The position numbers were made by a program, and so were the translations under genes. A DNA stretch of 64,000 nucleotides, taken from assembly GCF_003255815.1 (NCBI RefSeq), contig NC_037689.1, positions 26,949,527 through 27,013,526 on the forward strand, given 5' to 3'. The notes below the pieces were generated by a model, which was given only the letters and a program-made list of their open reading frames with translations, did not search any database and was not told where the DNA came from. Source of the DNA: Theropithecus gelada. Lineage: Eukaryota; Chordata; Mammalia; Primates; Cercopithecidae. Positions within the stretch are counted from its first letter, which is position 1; each line of letters starts with the position of its first letter. Positions 1 to 11,042 of the stretch are shown here, in pieces.

Positions 1-720
1 AAGGAGATGCATTAGGTTAATCAAACCTGCTTGTATATATCCAGTACACTGTTATTCTAGTTTAAACCAGGTTATCACTAATTATTTCTGACTGGTTGTA
101 GAGTCTTCATTCAGAATTGTTTCTTAATATCATCACTACTTACAGAGACATCTGTTTTAGCATATTATTTACACAAGCCCTGTTCTCGTGTATCCTGAAT
201 CTTTAATGCATTGTTATGCTAGTTGTTGGCAATAACAATATTTAACCATACATTTTAGCAGAAGTTATAATAGACTTTTAACAGAAAGTGAAATGAATCC
301 ATCTGGAGACTGTATTTAATTTTCAAAATTAGGGTGTACAATAACCATCCTTCGAAAACTGAAAACCTAGAATACGTGTATGAGATTTTACTAAAGACCT
401 AATTTAGCTGCATAAATCAAAAGAAATAGTCTGCAGACAATCTTTATTTTCATATTTCCTCTCTATGCTCAATGCATAAAGTATGGTTAAACATCACAAA
501 TTATGGCATTAAACCCAAAACATTCTCAGGCAATGAGAATACCATGGTCAGGGAAATCTGAAAACAGGTTGTTGGTGTAACTTTGCTTTTATTCCATCAT
601 ATTTACTTTCTGTCTTTACAATTTCTTCTCATCTGAGCAGGTGAAGAATTCTGTAAATTCAAGTGTAAATTGTAATATAGGCAAATTGTAAATTATAAGT
701 GCATTTAAATTTTATATTTG
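1..720. other. Anonymous AT-rich sequence
   Basis: I see no gene, RNA or recognisable repeat here. The composition is AT-rich and the short frames have no coding character. Confidence 0.5.
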
Positions 721-760
721 TGTATGTGTGTATATATATACACACACATACATATGTATA
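720..760. repeat. TG/TA/CA simple repeat
   Basis: A short alternating pyrimidine-purine tract in which TG repeats run into TATATATA and then CACACA. It lies just outside the L1 3' end that follows. Confidence 0.8.
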
Positions 761-779
761 TTGCATATTACATACTCTC

Positions 780-1150
780 TTTTTAAAAATAAATTCATTG
801 TATATATTTAAGTTATACAACATGGTATTATAAGTTACATATATAGTAAAACATTTACTATAGTGGAATAAATTTACATATTCATCATAACACATAGTTA
901 CTCATTTTCCCCCTCTGGCAAGAGAAGTTATAATCTACTCCTTTAGTAAAAATCCTATAGACAATACAGTATTATTAACTATAGCCCTTAAGTTATACAT
1001 TAGATCTTTAGGTTTATTCATCTACATATTTGCTATTTTCATATCCTTTGATGTACATCTTGCCCTTTCCTACTCGCCACCCCGTCCCTGGGAACTACTG
1101 TTTTATTCTCTATTACTATATATTTGACATTTCAAAATGCCATTACATAA
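780..1150 (-). mobile_element. L1M-family 3' end, antisense
   Basis: On the reverse strand the sequence follows the L1M 3' UTR. Landmarks on the plus strand are the CACATAGTTACTCAT block, the TTATTAACTATAG block, the ACATTAGATCT block and the GGGAACTACTGTTTTATTCTC block near the distal end. It is a 5'-truncated old L1 with no open frame left. Confidence 0.75.
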
Positions 1151-1309
1151 TCTCTTTTAATTTTTCTTCTTCTTTGGTAATACAAATGGTAATCATATTT
1201 TTAACAGAATCTCTTTCTTCTCTCTTCTTACTCCTGACTTCAAATTCGCAAACCTCTTTAAAAGCCGAACAAAATGATTTACACTGGGATCGCAGTAAAC
1301 TGTAGAAAT

Positions 1310-1862
1310 ATTGGGGACAACCAACTTAATATACTTGGTAGTTTATGAACTTGAAGTCAAGTCCAGTCCCATGAGCTTCAGACTGCCTTCCACCAGCAGC
1401 TGCCTGAGGCAATTTTCGGAAGCTCTTTCCAGCAAAATCAGCAGCTCTTGGTAACAGTAGGTGGCCATTGCACTCTTTGCAACATTTCTAAGGGATAATT
1501 CTTCAAACCAGTTTTGTCTCACAAAGTTGACTCTGTTTTCTGCTTAAGAGTATCTCCAATGTCTGTGAATTTTTATGCACCTTGGTGTTCAGTCCTGTTG
1601 AAAGATCAGGAAACCGACTTATGTAATATCAAATTCCTTGCTATATGGTATTCAACTTTTTCTTCAGCATGTATATGGATATTACTGCTAAACTTTCAAT
1701 AGCACTGTATACATTTTGCATATATAAGATACTTACCTTTGATTCTTTTCTTTGCTGTGACTTACTGCAAGTTAAAAAGCAAATTGGCTTATTTCTGAAA
1801 CATGAAAACAATACTGATGTCTTTTATTAAAAGCTCTTGAATTCCAAAAAAAGCAAAAAAAC
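1310..1862 (+). pseudogene. Possible retrocopy of an unidentified mRNA 3' end
   Basis: The 3' part resembles an mRNA end: an ATTAAA hexamer near 1826-1831 is followed about 20 bases later by an A-rich tail (runs of A broken by GC) at about 1843-1862. The upstream 500 bp is less AT-rich than its surroundings and matches no repeat I know. The frame at 1514-1702 is unlikely to be a protein, since stops occur in all frames. I could not name a parent gene or find a convincing target-site duplication. It could equally be ordinary unique sequence with a chance A-run. Confidence 0.25.
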
Positions 1863-2859
1863 AATTTTGATGTGTGCCATGGTAAAAATAGTCAGTTCCA
1901 TAGACCATCTACAGAGGAAGGATTGATAACCAATGAGGGACATGGGAAGCTGTTGAAGACACAAGCTGAGCAAGTTACTGAAGAAACCCTCCGGGGGACT
2001 TTGTAAGTGTTAACAAGCTAAGATGATTCTATAGCATTGATTTAATAAACGCATACTGAGGATTGCTAGTTGTTTTTGGTTGGGTTTGGTTTTTAGTGTG
2101 TCGAGGCCATCATACAGTTCTTAATAATTATACAGTTGTGTAAATAGGAGTGATTTTAGAGATTTCAGAGAATCCAGAGCCACATAACCACCCAAAAGTG
2201 AGGCTCTGAGACAAGAGGATAGTTCTCCTGCTCTTCCAGGCTCCATTGCCAGAGGTAACAAGGAAGCTTCAGGAATGCAGACAGCCTAACCTGCAGCACT
2301 CACATCCTCACTCCCCCTGCGGCCTGGTGTCCCATTTCTCTGTGTATATCAGTCATACAATAGCACTAGCTTACAGGTCAGCCCACCTCACCTCCTGGAC
2401 TCCAATATTCTCTGGTTGCAGTCTGTTGGTCCATCTCCTTCCTGTACACAACTTCTGAGATCCTCCCACTGCCCCTCGGAATTCTAGAGCTCTTCCTGTT
2501 ACTACCGCTTCTAAAACTCTCCCTCCGGGACATCACCTCCCCTGCAGCTATTTAAGGTTCTGAGTTGGGTGCAGGGGGCAGAATAATTGCCTCAAAGCCT
2601 TGTACTGGAGCTGGAATTAGTTTCCACGTTTGCCTCGTTCCGATTTTCACCGTCAGACCACTTGCCACATGGCTTCTTAAGCCACCCAGCTTTAGATGTC
2701 ATACCATCTGATTATATCGATTTCATTATTCTATAATCTTATGACATGAAATTATATCACCCTCTTTTACCGGCAGTCAAATTAGCCCCTTTCATTTCTC
2801 AACATTATACCTCCTGTTTAATTCTCATCATCTCCAATTATACTCCCGACCTAATTCTG
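1863..2859. other. Anonymous sequence
   Basis: No gene or identifiable repeat. Base composition rises towards neutral between 2230 and 2700, where there are C-rich stretches, but no exon structure can be supported. Confidence 0.45.
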
Positions 2860-3165
2860 TTTTTGTTTTCTTTTGAGCAGGGTCTAGCCCTGTGGCCCAG
2901 GCTGGAGTGCAATGGTGCAATCATGGCCCACTGCAACCTGGAACTCCTGGGCTCAAGTGATCCTCAGGCCTCAGCCTCTTGAGTAGCTGGGACTACAGGC
3001 ATGCACCACCATGCCAAGCTAATTATTTTATTTTATTTTATATTTTGTACAGACTGGGTCTTGCTATGTTCCTTAGTCTGATATCAAACTCCCAGCCTCA
3101 AGTGATCCTCCCACCTCAGCCTTCCAAAATGTTGATATTACAGATGTGAACCACTTTGCCCAGCC
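2860..3165 (-). mobile_element. AluJ, antisense
   Basis: The reverse-strand dimeric Alu shows both monomers: GGCCCAGGCTGGAGTGCAAT for the right arm and the CCCAGCC end for the left-arm head. The middle tract is a TTTTA expansion. Heavy divergence, including loss of most CpG sites, points to the J subfamily. Confidence 0.9.
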
Positions 3166-4096
3166 TTCATTTTTGATATTAGCATACATACATATAATTT
3201 TTCAACACCTCCACAATTCAGTTCTTGAAAATCTTACCTCCAATGATTTTTTTTCTCTACTTTACCTAATTCCTTACATATTATAATTTCTAATAGGCAC
3301 CACTCCTTTATAATCTTAATAATACAACATCCCCTTTCTAATAACTACAATCTTTGCAGCTCACCACTGCCAGTCTCCCATAGCTTTTTAGAACATCATT
3401 GACCCCACCAGCAGACCCTAACCACAGAGCCTACCAAATGTTCGCTGAAACACGCCTTCTTTTTTTTCCCCCCATTTCCCCACTGAAATCCCATGGCCTA
3501 ACATCATAATTACTCCCGTGCCAATTCCCCAAATCTCTTGCTTCTGTCTTGCTTTGTTTTGTACTAGGTTGCAGCCACAATTCGGGTTCAATAAAACTCT
3601 ACCTACACCCCATTGACTTTCATCCGTGTACACAAATAACCGTACCAACTGTTCAGACTTTGTATTTGTGATTCAAGAGCTCCAAGTGGGGCTTCCAGGT
3701 GCTCCTGCTGTACTTTGCCAGTCTATGAATCCTTCAACTCCTTCTGAGAGATGTTCTGCAGTTTCCTTTCCTGGAATCCCAACACTTACTCTGCTAATCC
3801 GGAGATGAAGTTCTCTTTCAAAAAGAGCAGGGAAGGAATGACACACAAGCTTCCACGGGCTTCCACCTGCACAGGCACCGAGCTACCAACATCTCAACCT
3901 ACCCGTTCTTAATGCAGATGAATGGTACATGTATTTCCTGTAAACACAATCCCTTCATCTTCGCAATGGATTCTCTCTTCTCTTTTCCTTTCAAAAATAC
4001 AGCTAGTTGACTGGTGCCCTAATGAAATCTTTCCATCCACACAAGCACACAAAAGTTGTCATAGTTTCTGTCTTTCAAAACAATTATCTTGATTCT
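3166..4096. other. Anonymous sequence
   Basis: C/T-biased sequence without a recognisable element or gene. The open frames on both strands are short and have no homologous domain that I can name. Confidence 0.4.
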
Positions 4097-4796
4097 TGCT
4101 ATGGTAAGAATTTGTGTGTCCTCTGAAATGTGTATGTTGAAATCCTAACGCTCATTGCAATGTGTATTAGTCTGTTCTCACGCTGCTAATAAAGACATAC
4201 CTGAGACTGGGTAATTGATAAAGGAAAAGGGTTTAATGAACTCACAGTTCCACATGGCTGGGGAAGCCTCACAATCATGGAAGAGGCGAATGAGGAGCAA
4301 AATCATGTCTTACATGGTGGCAGGCAAGAGGGCTTGTGCAGGGAAACTTCCATTTATAAAACCATCAGGTCTCATGACACTTATTCACTGCTATGAGAGT
4401 AGTATTGGAGAAACTGCCCCCAGGATTCAATGATCTGCACCTGGCCCTGTCCTTGGCACATGCGGATGATTACAATTCACTGTGAGATTTGGGTGGAGAC
4501 ATAGCCAAAGCATGTCTCAATGGTAGATGGAGGTGGGGACTTCAGGAGGTGATGAGGTCATGAGGGCAAAGCCTCATGAACGGAATGAGCGCCCTTATAA
4601 AAGGGACTCCACTGAGCTCTCTCGCCCCTTCCACCATGTGAGGACACAGCACAAAGGTGCAGGAAGCAGGTTGTCACCAGTCACTGAAACTGCCATGACT
4701 TCATCTTGGATTTCTCAGACCCCAGAACTGTAAGAAATACATTTCTATTGTTTATATATTACCAATCTAATATATTTTGTCAAAGCAGCTGAGACA
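4097..4796 (+). mobile_element. MLT1/MSTD-type MaLR LTR, split by a younger LTR
   Basis: The two pieces (4097-4162 and 4518-4796) read as one LTR. Landmarks are ATGTTGAAATCCTAACG, GAGGTCATGAGGGC, CCCTTATAAAAGGGAC, CCATGTGAGGACACAGC and the closing GAGACA. The interruption is the THE1-type LTR listed separately. The CCCTTATAAAAG stretch contains the old TATA-like box of the LTR promoter. Confidence 0.85.
4163..4517 (-). mobile_element. THE1/MST-type MaLR solo LTR inserted in MLT1
   Basis: The reverse-strand LTR begins on the plus strand with TGTATTAGTCTGTTCTCACG and ends with CCAAAGCATGTCT. Flanking 4158-4162 and 4518-4522 both read CAATG, the 5-bp target duplication typical of this superfamily, so both ends are intact and no internal region is left. 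It post-dates the MLT1 that contains it. Confidence 0.9.
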
Positions 4797-5340
4797 ATCT
4801 CATTTTTTCAATCAGGTAATACCACCATGATCCCCTCCCCGCCCCACTTTTTTTTGCTCCTATGTCAGCAAAATTCCTCCATAATAGCTCTGTCCCCTCA
4901 CCATAACTCTATTTTTCCCACCTGCCCATTCTCTTTTAATAGTACTCCATTCAAGGTTTTGGTACCACTGTTTCTGGGAAATTATTTCTGTAAAGGTTAC
5001 TGATAACTTTACAGTGATGAATCCTATTTTCAATTCTCAGTCTCTGTCTTGAAACAGCTCATCACTTTTGTGTACTGGTCTTTAGGACAACACGCTGCCT
5101 TGTGTGTGGGGTTTTTTTTTTCCCTACTATACTGGTTGCTAATTCTCAGTCTGCCATTTCCTTTGCTTTTCCCTGACATCTTGATATTGTCAAATTCTGA
5201 CTCAGTCTTTTACTGACATTCACTCGTTTCATACAGTGGCATGCCATTGAATGTCATCTATATATCACAGAGACTCATTTTTCATCCCTCTGTTACAAAT
5301 TTCTCTTCCAGAGCCCAGTCTCACATGACTAATAAATAGT
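4797..5340. other. Anonymous sequence
   Basis: No gene seen. Weak resemblance to very old repeats cannot be resolved by eye. Confidence 0.4.
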
Positions 5341-5341
5341 A

Positions 5342-5778
5342 CAGTTGGCCCTTGGAAAGCACGGATTTGAACCTCACAAGTCCACTCATGCACGAATTTT
5401 CTTCCACTTCTGCCATCCCTCACTCAACAAGACCAAACTCGTCTCGTCCTCATCCTCCTCAGCCTACTCAACGTGAAGACAATGAGGATGAAGACCTTTA
5501 CTATGATACACTTCCACTTAAGAATTGTAAATATATTTTCTCCTTCTCATGATTTTCTTGGTACCATTTTCTTTTCTCTAGTTTATTTTATTATAAGAAT
5601 ACATCATATCATATACAAAATATGTGTTAATCAACTGTTGATGTTATCAGTAAGGCTTCTGGCCAACAGTAGGCTATTAGGAGGAGAGTTTTGGGGCAGT
5701 CAAAAGTTAAATGCAGATTGCTGAGTGTGGGTGGGGATCAGTGCCCCTAACCCTCATGTTTTTCAAGGGTCAAATTTA
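5342..5778 (+). mobile_element. Tigger2/MER28-type DNA transposon
   Basis: The start CAGTTGGCCCTTGGAAAGCA and the end TTTTTCAAGGGTCAA are the inverted ends of the Tigger2 group. The 3' half carries the diagnostic GTAAGGCTTCTGGCCAACAG and CAGTAGGCTATTAGGAGG. A 5' part encodes a degraded acidic transposase tail ending near residues EDNEDEDLYYD (frame 5352-5552). It is an internally deleted, non-autonomous copy. Confidence 0.85.
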
Positions 5779-5799
5779 CTTAAAACAATTAAATTTGCT

Positions 5800-6800
5800 T
5801 AGCACTGTTTTTCACGGCCTCCAAAAATCTTGCCAGGTGTCTCATTAACGTTTTCTTGTTTTTTAGTTAAAATATTTTCTAATTTCCATGTTTAGTTTTC
5901 CTTGGTAGTAACTACTTAGAATTTTCTTCCTTAATTTCAAACATTTTAGAATTTTTGTAGTGGTGAGTCTCTGTGTTCAGAGAAAAAAAATCTGTGTGAT
6001 AATCTTCCTTTGAAAATTATTGAAATTTGCTTTATGGCCCAGGATGTAGTCTGTTTGGTGGTCTGAACCACAAAAACCTGAGACAGGTCTCAGTTAATTT
6101 AGAAAAGTTTTTTGGCCAAGGTTAGGGATGTGCCCCCGTGACAGAACCTCAGGAGGTCCTCACAACATGTGCCCAAGGTAGTCAGAGCACAGTTTGGTTT
6201 TATACACTTTAGGGAGACGTGAGACATCAGTCAACATATGTAAGAGGAACACTGGTTCAGCCAGGGAAGGTGGGACAACTGGAAGTGGGGAGAGGGCAGA
6301 GAGGGCACCCAGGTCGGAGGTAGATAAGAGACAAATTGTTGCTTTCTTTTGAGTTTCTGATTAGCTTCTCCAAAGGAGGCAATAAGATATGCATTTATCT
6401 CAGTGAGCACAAGGGTGACTTTGAATGGGAGGCAGGTTGGCCCTAAGCAGTTCCCAGCTGGACTTTTCCTTTTAGCTTAGTGATTTGGGGGTTTCAATAT
6501 ATTTTCCTTTCATAGTGGATATTCCACATGTTCTAAAGAATGTGTATTTTACATTGTGGATATAAGGTTTTGTAGATTACAAGTCTAGTTGACTAATAAT
6601 GTTTTCCAATTTTAGGTATTTACAATCTTCTACTGATTTTGTGTCTAGTTATTGTATCGGTTCCCTAGAGAAGTTTGTCAAATCTCCTATTATGTCATAG
6701 GTTTCTCTAGTTTCTTACTTGGGTTTCTGCAGCTGAATTTCCAAATGGCACTTGTTAACTCAGAATTTGAGTAACTTTTGTTGTTGATTAATAGCATTTC
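5800..6800 (-). mobile_element. Old L1 ORF2 fragment, antisense, split by an LTR
   Basis: Plus-strand text TTTATGGCCCAGGATGTAGT and, after the LTR, GATATTCCACATGTTC and AAGAATGTGTATTTTAC are the reverse complement of L1 ORF2 3' sequence. The two halves rejoin once the LTR at 6062-6514 and one 4-bp duplication are removed. The outer limits are approximate. Confidence 0.65.
6062..6514 (-). mobile_element. ERV1-class solo LTR (MER4/MER52-like, subfamily not assigned)
   Basis: On the reverse strand it has the layout of an ERV1 LTR ending in a GAGACCTGTCTCAG block. The plus strand shows CCTGAGACAGGTCTCAGTTA near the left end. GTGG occurs at 6058-6061 and 6515-6518, a 4-bp target duplication as expected for ERV1. 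A longer relative lies at 60342-60981. Confidence 0.8.
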
Positions 6801-7734
6801 TGCTAATTCTGATCCTTTGAAATGACTGCAGTTGGATGTAAAATCAAAGGAAGCAATTTGGTCAGGGGAATAGGCAAAGAAGAAATGGTGCTTTGAGGAA
6901 ATGGCTTCCTTTTTAACATGCTAGAATTTGAAAGGTTTCCATGCAAGAGGGAAGAAGAGAGTTGTCCCCCCAGCAAGTCTGCCATCTGTCACTCTCGGAA
7001 TGTGTCCAGATGACTTCAGACTCTGGGAAACCAGCTGAATATTATTATCTGCCTTTTGCAACTGATGTGCTGATCAATGATGTAATGAGCATAAATAGCT
7101 GGCACCAAGTGTGGTATAGTCTACACATCCAATATACCTTAGCTGCAATCATTTTCACAGTGAGACTGTGCTGCCTGTGCTTTATCCAATTCTGTAAACT
7201 TCCCAGCAATTTCTGTGATTTTCCTGAAAATGTTCGACCATTTCACTAGGTCTTCCTTGAAATCCATTTCATCAATAGCTTTTGTGGATGTAGACTCTCA
7301 TCCACAATTTGTTTTTACTATATTTCTATGCAATCAGTTTCTCCCATCTTTGATACTTGTTATTCCTCCAGGTAAGACACAGTTTGAACAGAATACTCCT
7401 CTCCTTTCGAATTCTCATTCTGATCAGAACTCGTTTATTCACATGGCTTCAAATTAGGTATACAGTTCTCAAAACCCAATCTTCTTTATGTTCACTTTTG
7501 CACTGCTCTCTTGTTAAGCATTACCGTTCATAAAGCTCTTGTCAAATAATTATACGCTTTTACTGTAATTACTTTCAGTATTACCACTGTTATTATTATA
7601 TTGTGTGTCCACACATCTTTAATAACATTTAAATTCTTGAGAGAAGAAACTAGTGTTTCTTCTAGTCGTGAATCCTAGGACAGCACAATGGCCAGTTAGA
7701 TGGTAATTTTATTGGAAACACTTTGGAGAATCTC
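6801..7734. other. Anonymous sequence, possible L2 trace at 7630-7700
   Basis: Mostly unrecognised. A segment near 7640-7690 (CTTGAGAGAAGAAACTAG then CCTAGGACAGCACAATG) resembles the L2 3' region on the plus strand, at low confidence. No gene signal. Confidence 0.35.
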
Positions 7735-8570
7735 ATATATATATAAGTATATATACACTGGTGTACCATTTAACATTGTGTAAGTACACTCTAGGATGTT
7801 TGCACAAAGACTAAATAGTAAATAATATATTAATTATTATATATATTATATGTATATATAAATACATTATATAATATATAAATACATTATCTATAATATA
7901 TAAACACATTATATATAATATATAAATATATTATATATAAAATATATAAATATATAATATATAATATATAAATATATAATATATAAAATATATAAATATA
8001 TTATATAGAATATATAAATATATTATATAGAATATATAAATATATTCTATAAATATAATATATAAGTATAATATATAAACATAATATATATGTTTCTAAT
8101 ATAAAAATAGAAATATATAATATATAATATAAATATTACATTTTTATATGTATATTTCTATTTAAATATTAAATTAAACATACAAGTATATTTTTATACT
8201 AGGTACATTTTATATATGATAAATATAAAATACACAAATATATAATACATAAATACATAAATATTTACATGTATTACATGTAATATATAATATAAATATT
8301 AAATATCAATAAAATGTAACTTACATATAAATAAAATATGCAATATTTATATTATATATCATATATCATATGTACATTTTGATTTATATATTACATTAAA
8401 AATATATAACAAACAAATATATTTATATATGAAAGTTTTATATATAATAAATATGAACAAATATATAATACCTATATTTGTATATTATATATAATATTAC
8501 ATATACTATTATTTATATATATTAGATTCTCTCATAGGAGGGAGTATCAAGAACAATCTATCATAGATAC
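7735..8570. repeat. Long AT-rich array 1
   Basis: About 0.83 kb of nearly pure A/T built from variants of TATATAAATATAT, with locally regular 22-bp periods (about 7985-8050). There are many short palindromes. The left end includes a MER2 fragment. Confidence 0.95.
7758..7822 (+). mobile_element. MER2-family fragment inside AT array 1
   Basis: TGTGTAAGTACACTCTAGGA followed by TGTTTGCACAAAGAC matches the terminal 100 bp of the MER2/Tigger consensus. It is flanked on both sides by AT repeat and has lost the terminal inverted repeat. Confidence 0.6.
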
Positions 8571-8720
8571 ATACACACACATATATACATATATACACAC
8601 ATACACACACAGATATATGCAAACACATATATACATATATACACATACAAACATAGATATATACACACACATACATATATACACACATACACACATAGAT
8701 ATTGATACACACACACACAG
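8571..8720. repeat. CA/TATA compound repeat with about 44-bp period
   Basis: ACACACATATATACATATAT blocks alternate with ACATAGATAT spacers. Three successive units of roughly 42-47 bp can be laid out (about 8575-8621, 8622-8663, 8664-8707), a small higher-order tandem repeat contiguous with AT array 1. Confidence 0.85.
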
Positions 8721-9184
8721 ACGCCTGCATATACAGACCTACTCTGAAACTACCACTCCTTCATTAGTTATGGGGAAAAGAGGAGCTTATAGGCGAAAGG
8801 AGGAGCAAATAGGTTACAAACCTTGTATTCCTGTGATAATGCTCTAGAAAGACAAGCAACATACAGAGATACAGAGAACGCAAGGGTTGTTGCTACTGTT
8901 TATAGGATGTCACACACGGCCACTGAAATAATGTAAAATTTGAGGTGACTGCCACCTAATAAAGGCCATGTTTTTATTGATGTCCTCTAAGCTGGGCCTA
9001 ATGATGGCCCATGATAGAAGATGGATCATATACACAGAGAAGCACATTGGATTCCGTGGCAAAGGGATGCTGACTCCCGTGAGAGAGACCCAGAGAAAAG
9101 CTGCCTTGGTTTTTGAATGTTGCCAGATTCCATTTCAGTTACATTTGTTTTTTCTGTATGTCTATGCCTATGTGTATGTATAAA
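8721..9184. other. Anonymous sequence
   Basis: No repeat or gene recognised between the CA-rich tract and MER2. Confidence 0.4.
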
Positions 9185-9769
9185 CAGTCATGTGTTACTT
9201 AATGACAGGAATACTTCTGAGAAATGTGTCCTTGGGTGATTTAGTTCTTGTGCAAACATCCTGGAGTGAGTGTGCTTATGCAGTCTTAGATGGTACAGCC
9301 TACTACACACTTAGGCTATACGGCAGAGCCTATTGCTCCTAGGCCACCAACCTGTACAGCACAATACCCTACTAAACACCCTAGACAACTGCAACACAGT
9401 GGCAAGTACTTGTGCATCTACACGCTGAAAAGGTGCAGTAAGAATGCAGCATCAAAGATATAAAATGGTAGCCCTGTATAGGGTAGTTACCGTGAATGGA
9501 GTTTGCAGGACTGGAAGTTGCTCTGGGTGAGTCCGTGAGTGGGTGATGAGTGGATATGAAGGCCTAGGGTGTTAATGCACACTTTTATTTAACTGAAAAC
9601 ATAGTAGGTTTGTTTACACCAGCATGGCCACAATCACATGAGTCATGCATTTGCGCTACAACCCTAGGAAGGCTAGGACAGCACTTTATAATAGGAATGT
9701 TTTAGGTCCGTTATAATCTTGTGGAACTGTCATCACATATGCAGTCTGTCATTATGCAGCATATGACTG
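9185..9769 (-). mobile_element. MER2-family Tigger DNA transposon, internally deleted
   Basis: The ends CAGTCATGTGTTACTTAATG and GCAGCATATGACTG are the MER2 inverted termini. The body has GCCTACTACACACTTAGGC, GGACTGGAAGTTGCTC and GTAGGTTTGTTTACACCAGC. The transposase region between about 9570 and 9600 is missing, so it is a non-autonomous deletion derivative. Its orientation is opposite to the related element at 55248. Confidence 0.85.
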
Positions 9770-9818
9770 TACATACACGTGTGTATAGGAATATACCTAT
9801 ATCTCCATGTATATATGT

Positions 9819-10315
9819 TGTATGAGTTTCCCGTGCCTGCCATTAAAATGACCACAAACTGGGTGGCTTAAAACAACAAGAATTTCTGGCCGGGTGCAGT
9901 GGCTCACACCTGTAATCCCAGCTACTCAGGAGGCTGAGGCAGGAGAATTGCTTGAACTCAAGAGGCAGAGATTGCAGTGAGCCAAGATTGCACCACTGGA
10001 CTCCAACCTGGGCGACAGAGTAAGACTCTGTCTCCAAAAAAAAAAAAAAAAAAATTGCTAAAACAATGGAAATGTGATGGGCTCCTCGTGGCTCCAGGTG
10101 TCCCTTGACTTGTGGCCACATCATTCCAACCCTAGCTTCCATCTTCACATCTTCTTCTTCCATGTGTCTCTTTATCCAATTCTTCTCCTTCTCTTACAAA
10201 GACACCAGCCATCAGATTTAAGGTCTGCACTAATCCAGTATGACTTCATCTTATATCAATTATACCTGCAAGAATTATACAGCTATAGATTCATATGCAC
10301 CCCACATGTTATGAA
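9819..10315 (-). mobile_element. MLT1-type MaLR LTR, antisense, split by an Alu
   Basis: The plus strand reads TGTATGAGTTTCCCG, ACTGGGTGGCTTAAAACAAC, then after the Alu CTTGTGGCCACATCATTCCA, GACACCAGCCATCAG and CCAGTATGACTTCATCTTAT, which is the reverse complement of MLT1. The distal limit is approximate. Confidence 0.75.
9888..10054 (+). mobile_element. Alu with internal deletion
   Basis: The Alu head GGCCGGGTGCAGTGGCTCAC runs through CCTGTAATCCCAGC directly into the right-monomer text TACTCAGGAGGCTGAGGC. About 130 bp between the two copies of the CCTGTAATCCCAGC motif is missing. The tail is A19. Confidence 0.9.
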
Positions 10316-10689
10316 TTAACCACTAACATAGGTGTTGAAGAAATAAAATAATTCTAGAAATAATGCTGCAGTTGTTTATGGCAATAAAAATATAAGTATA
10401 GAAGACAGAATGCAGAGAGGCTGGAAGAAGAAAAGACTCTCCAAGAGAATGCACTCATGGTGGTAAGGGGCTGCCAATGTATTCCCCACCACTGTGGGAA
10501 TCTCCAACAGAGCTGACCCTGTTAAGCCGGAGAAGCTTAAGGTTTTACCATCGCTTAACTTCCGTAATAATTTATGTCTAACCCATGTTCATTTAAGCAG
10601 AGACACTTTAACATACTAAACTCAGCATTTACAAACTTTTTATATAAGTTGTGTGAAGCTCTAAACACACTCAGGTTCAGCTGCTCACC
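10316..10689. other. Anonymous sequence
   Basis: No gene or identifiable repeat. Confidence 0.4.
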
Positions 10690-10925
10690 ACTTGAAAGCA
10701 AACACTTGAGAGATGAGACTTCACGGGAGGAAAAACAGGTTTATTCGGAGAGCTAGCAAACCAAGAAGATGGTGGACTAGCATCCTAAAGTGCCTTCATA
10801 CGTCAGTACAAATTTCAGGCTCTTTCTGTGTTAAGGACGGGGGAAGAGAAGGTGGTTGGGATCAAGACACGACCCCAGACATGTGCTCACCAGCAAGGGT
10901 TCCAGGAAATTGAGAACTTTGTTGT
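10690..10925 (-). mobile_element. Possible ERV LTR 3' part, antisense
   Basis: Read on the reverse strand this has an AATAAACCTG polyadenylation-type block followed by TTTTTCCTCCCGTGAA, the usual U3/R to U5 layout of an LTR. I could not assign a family and see no duplicated target site. Confidence 0.4.
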
Positions 10926-11042
10926 CCTTGCTCAGTCCATTCCAATGCTCCTACAGATCTCTAACAAAACATAGTTCATTGTCCACGTACTTCTCCTTTA
11001 ATCCCAGAGTTAGTTTTACAAACTATGTGATTGTTGCTTTTG

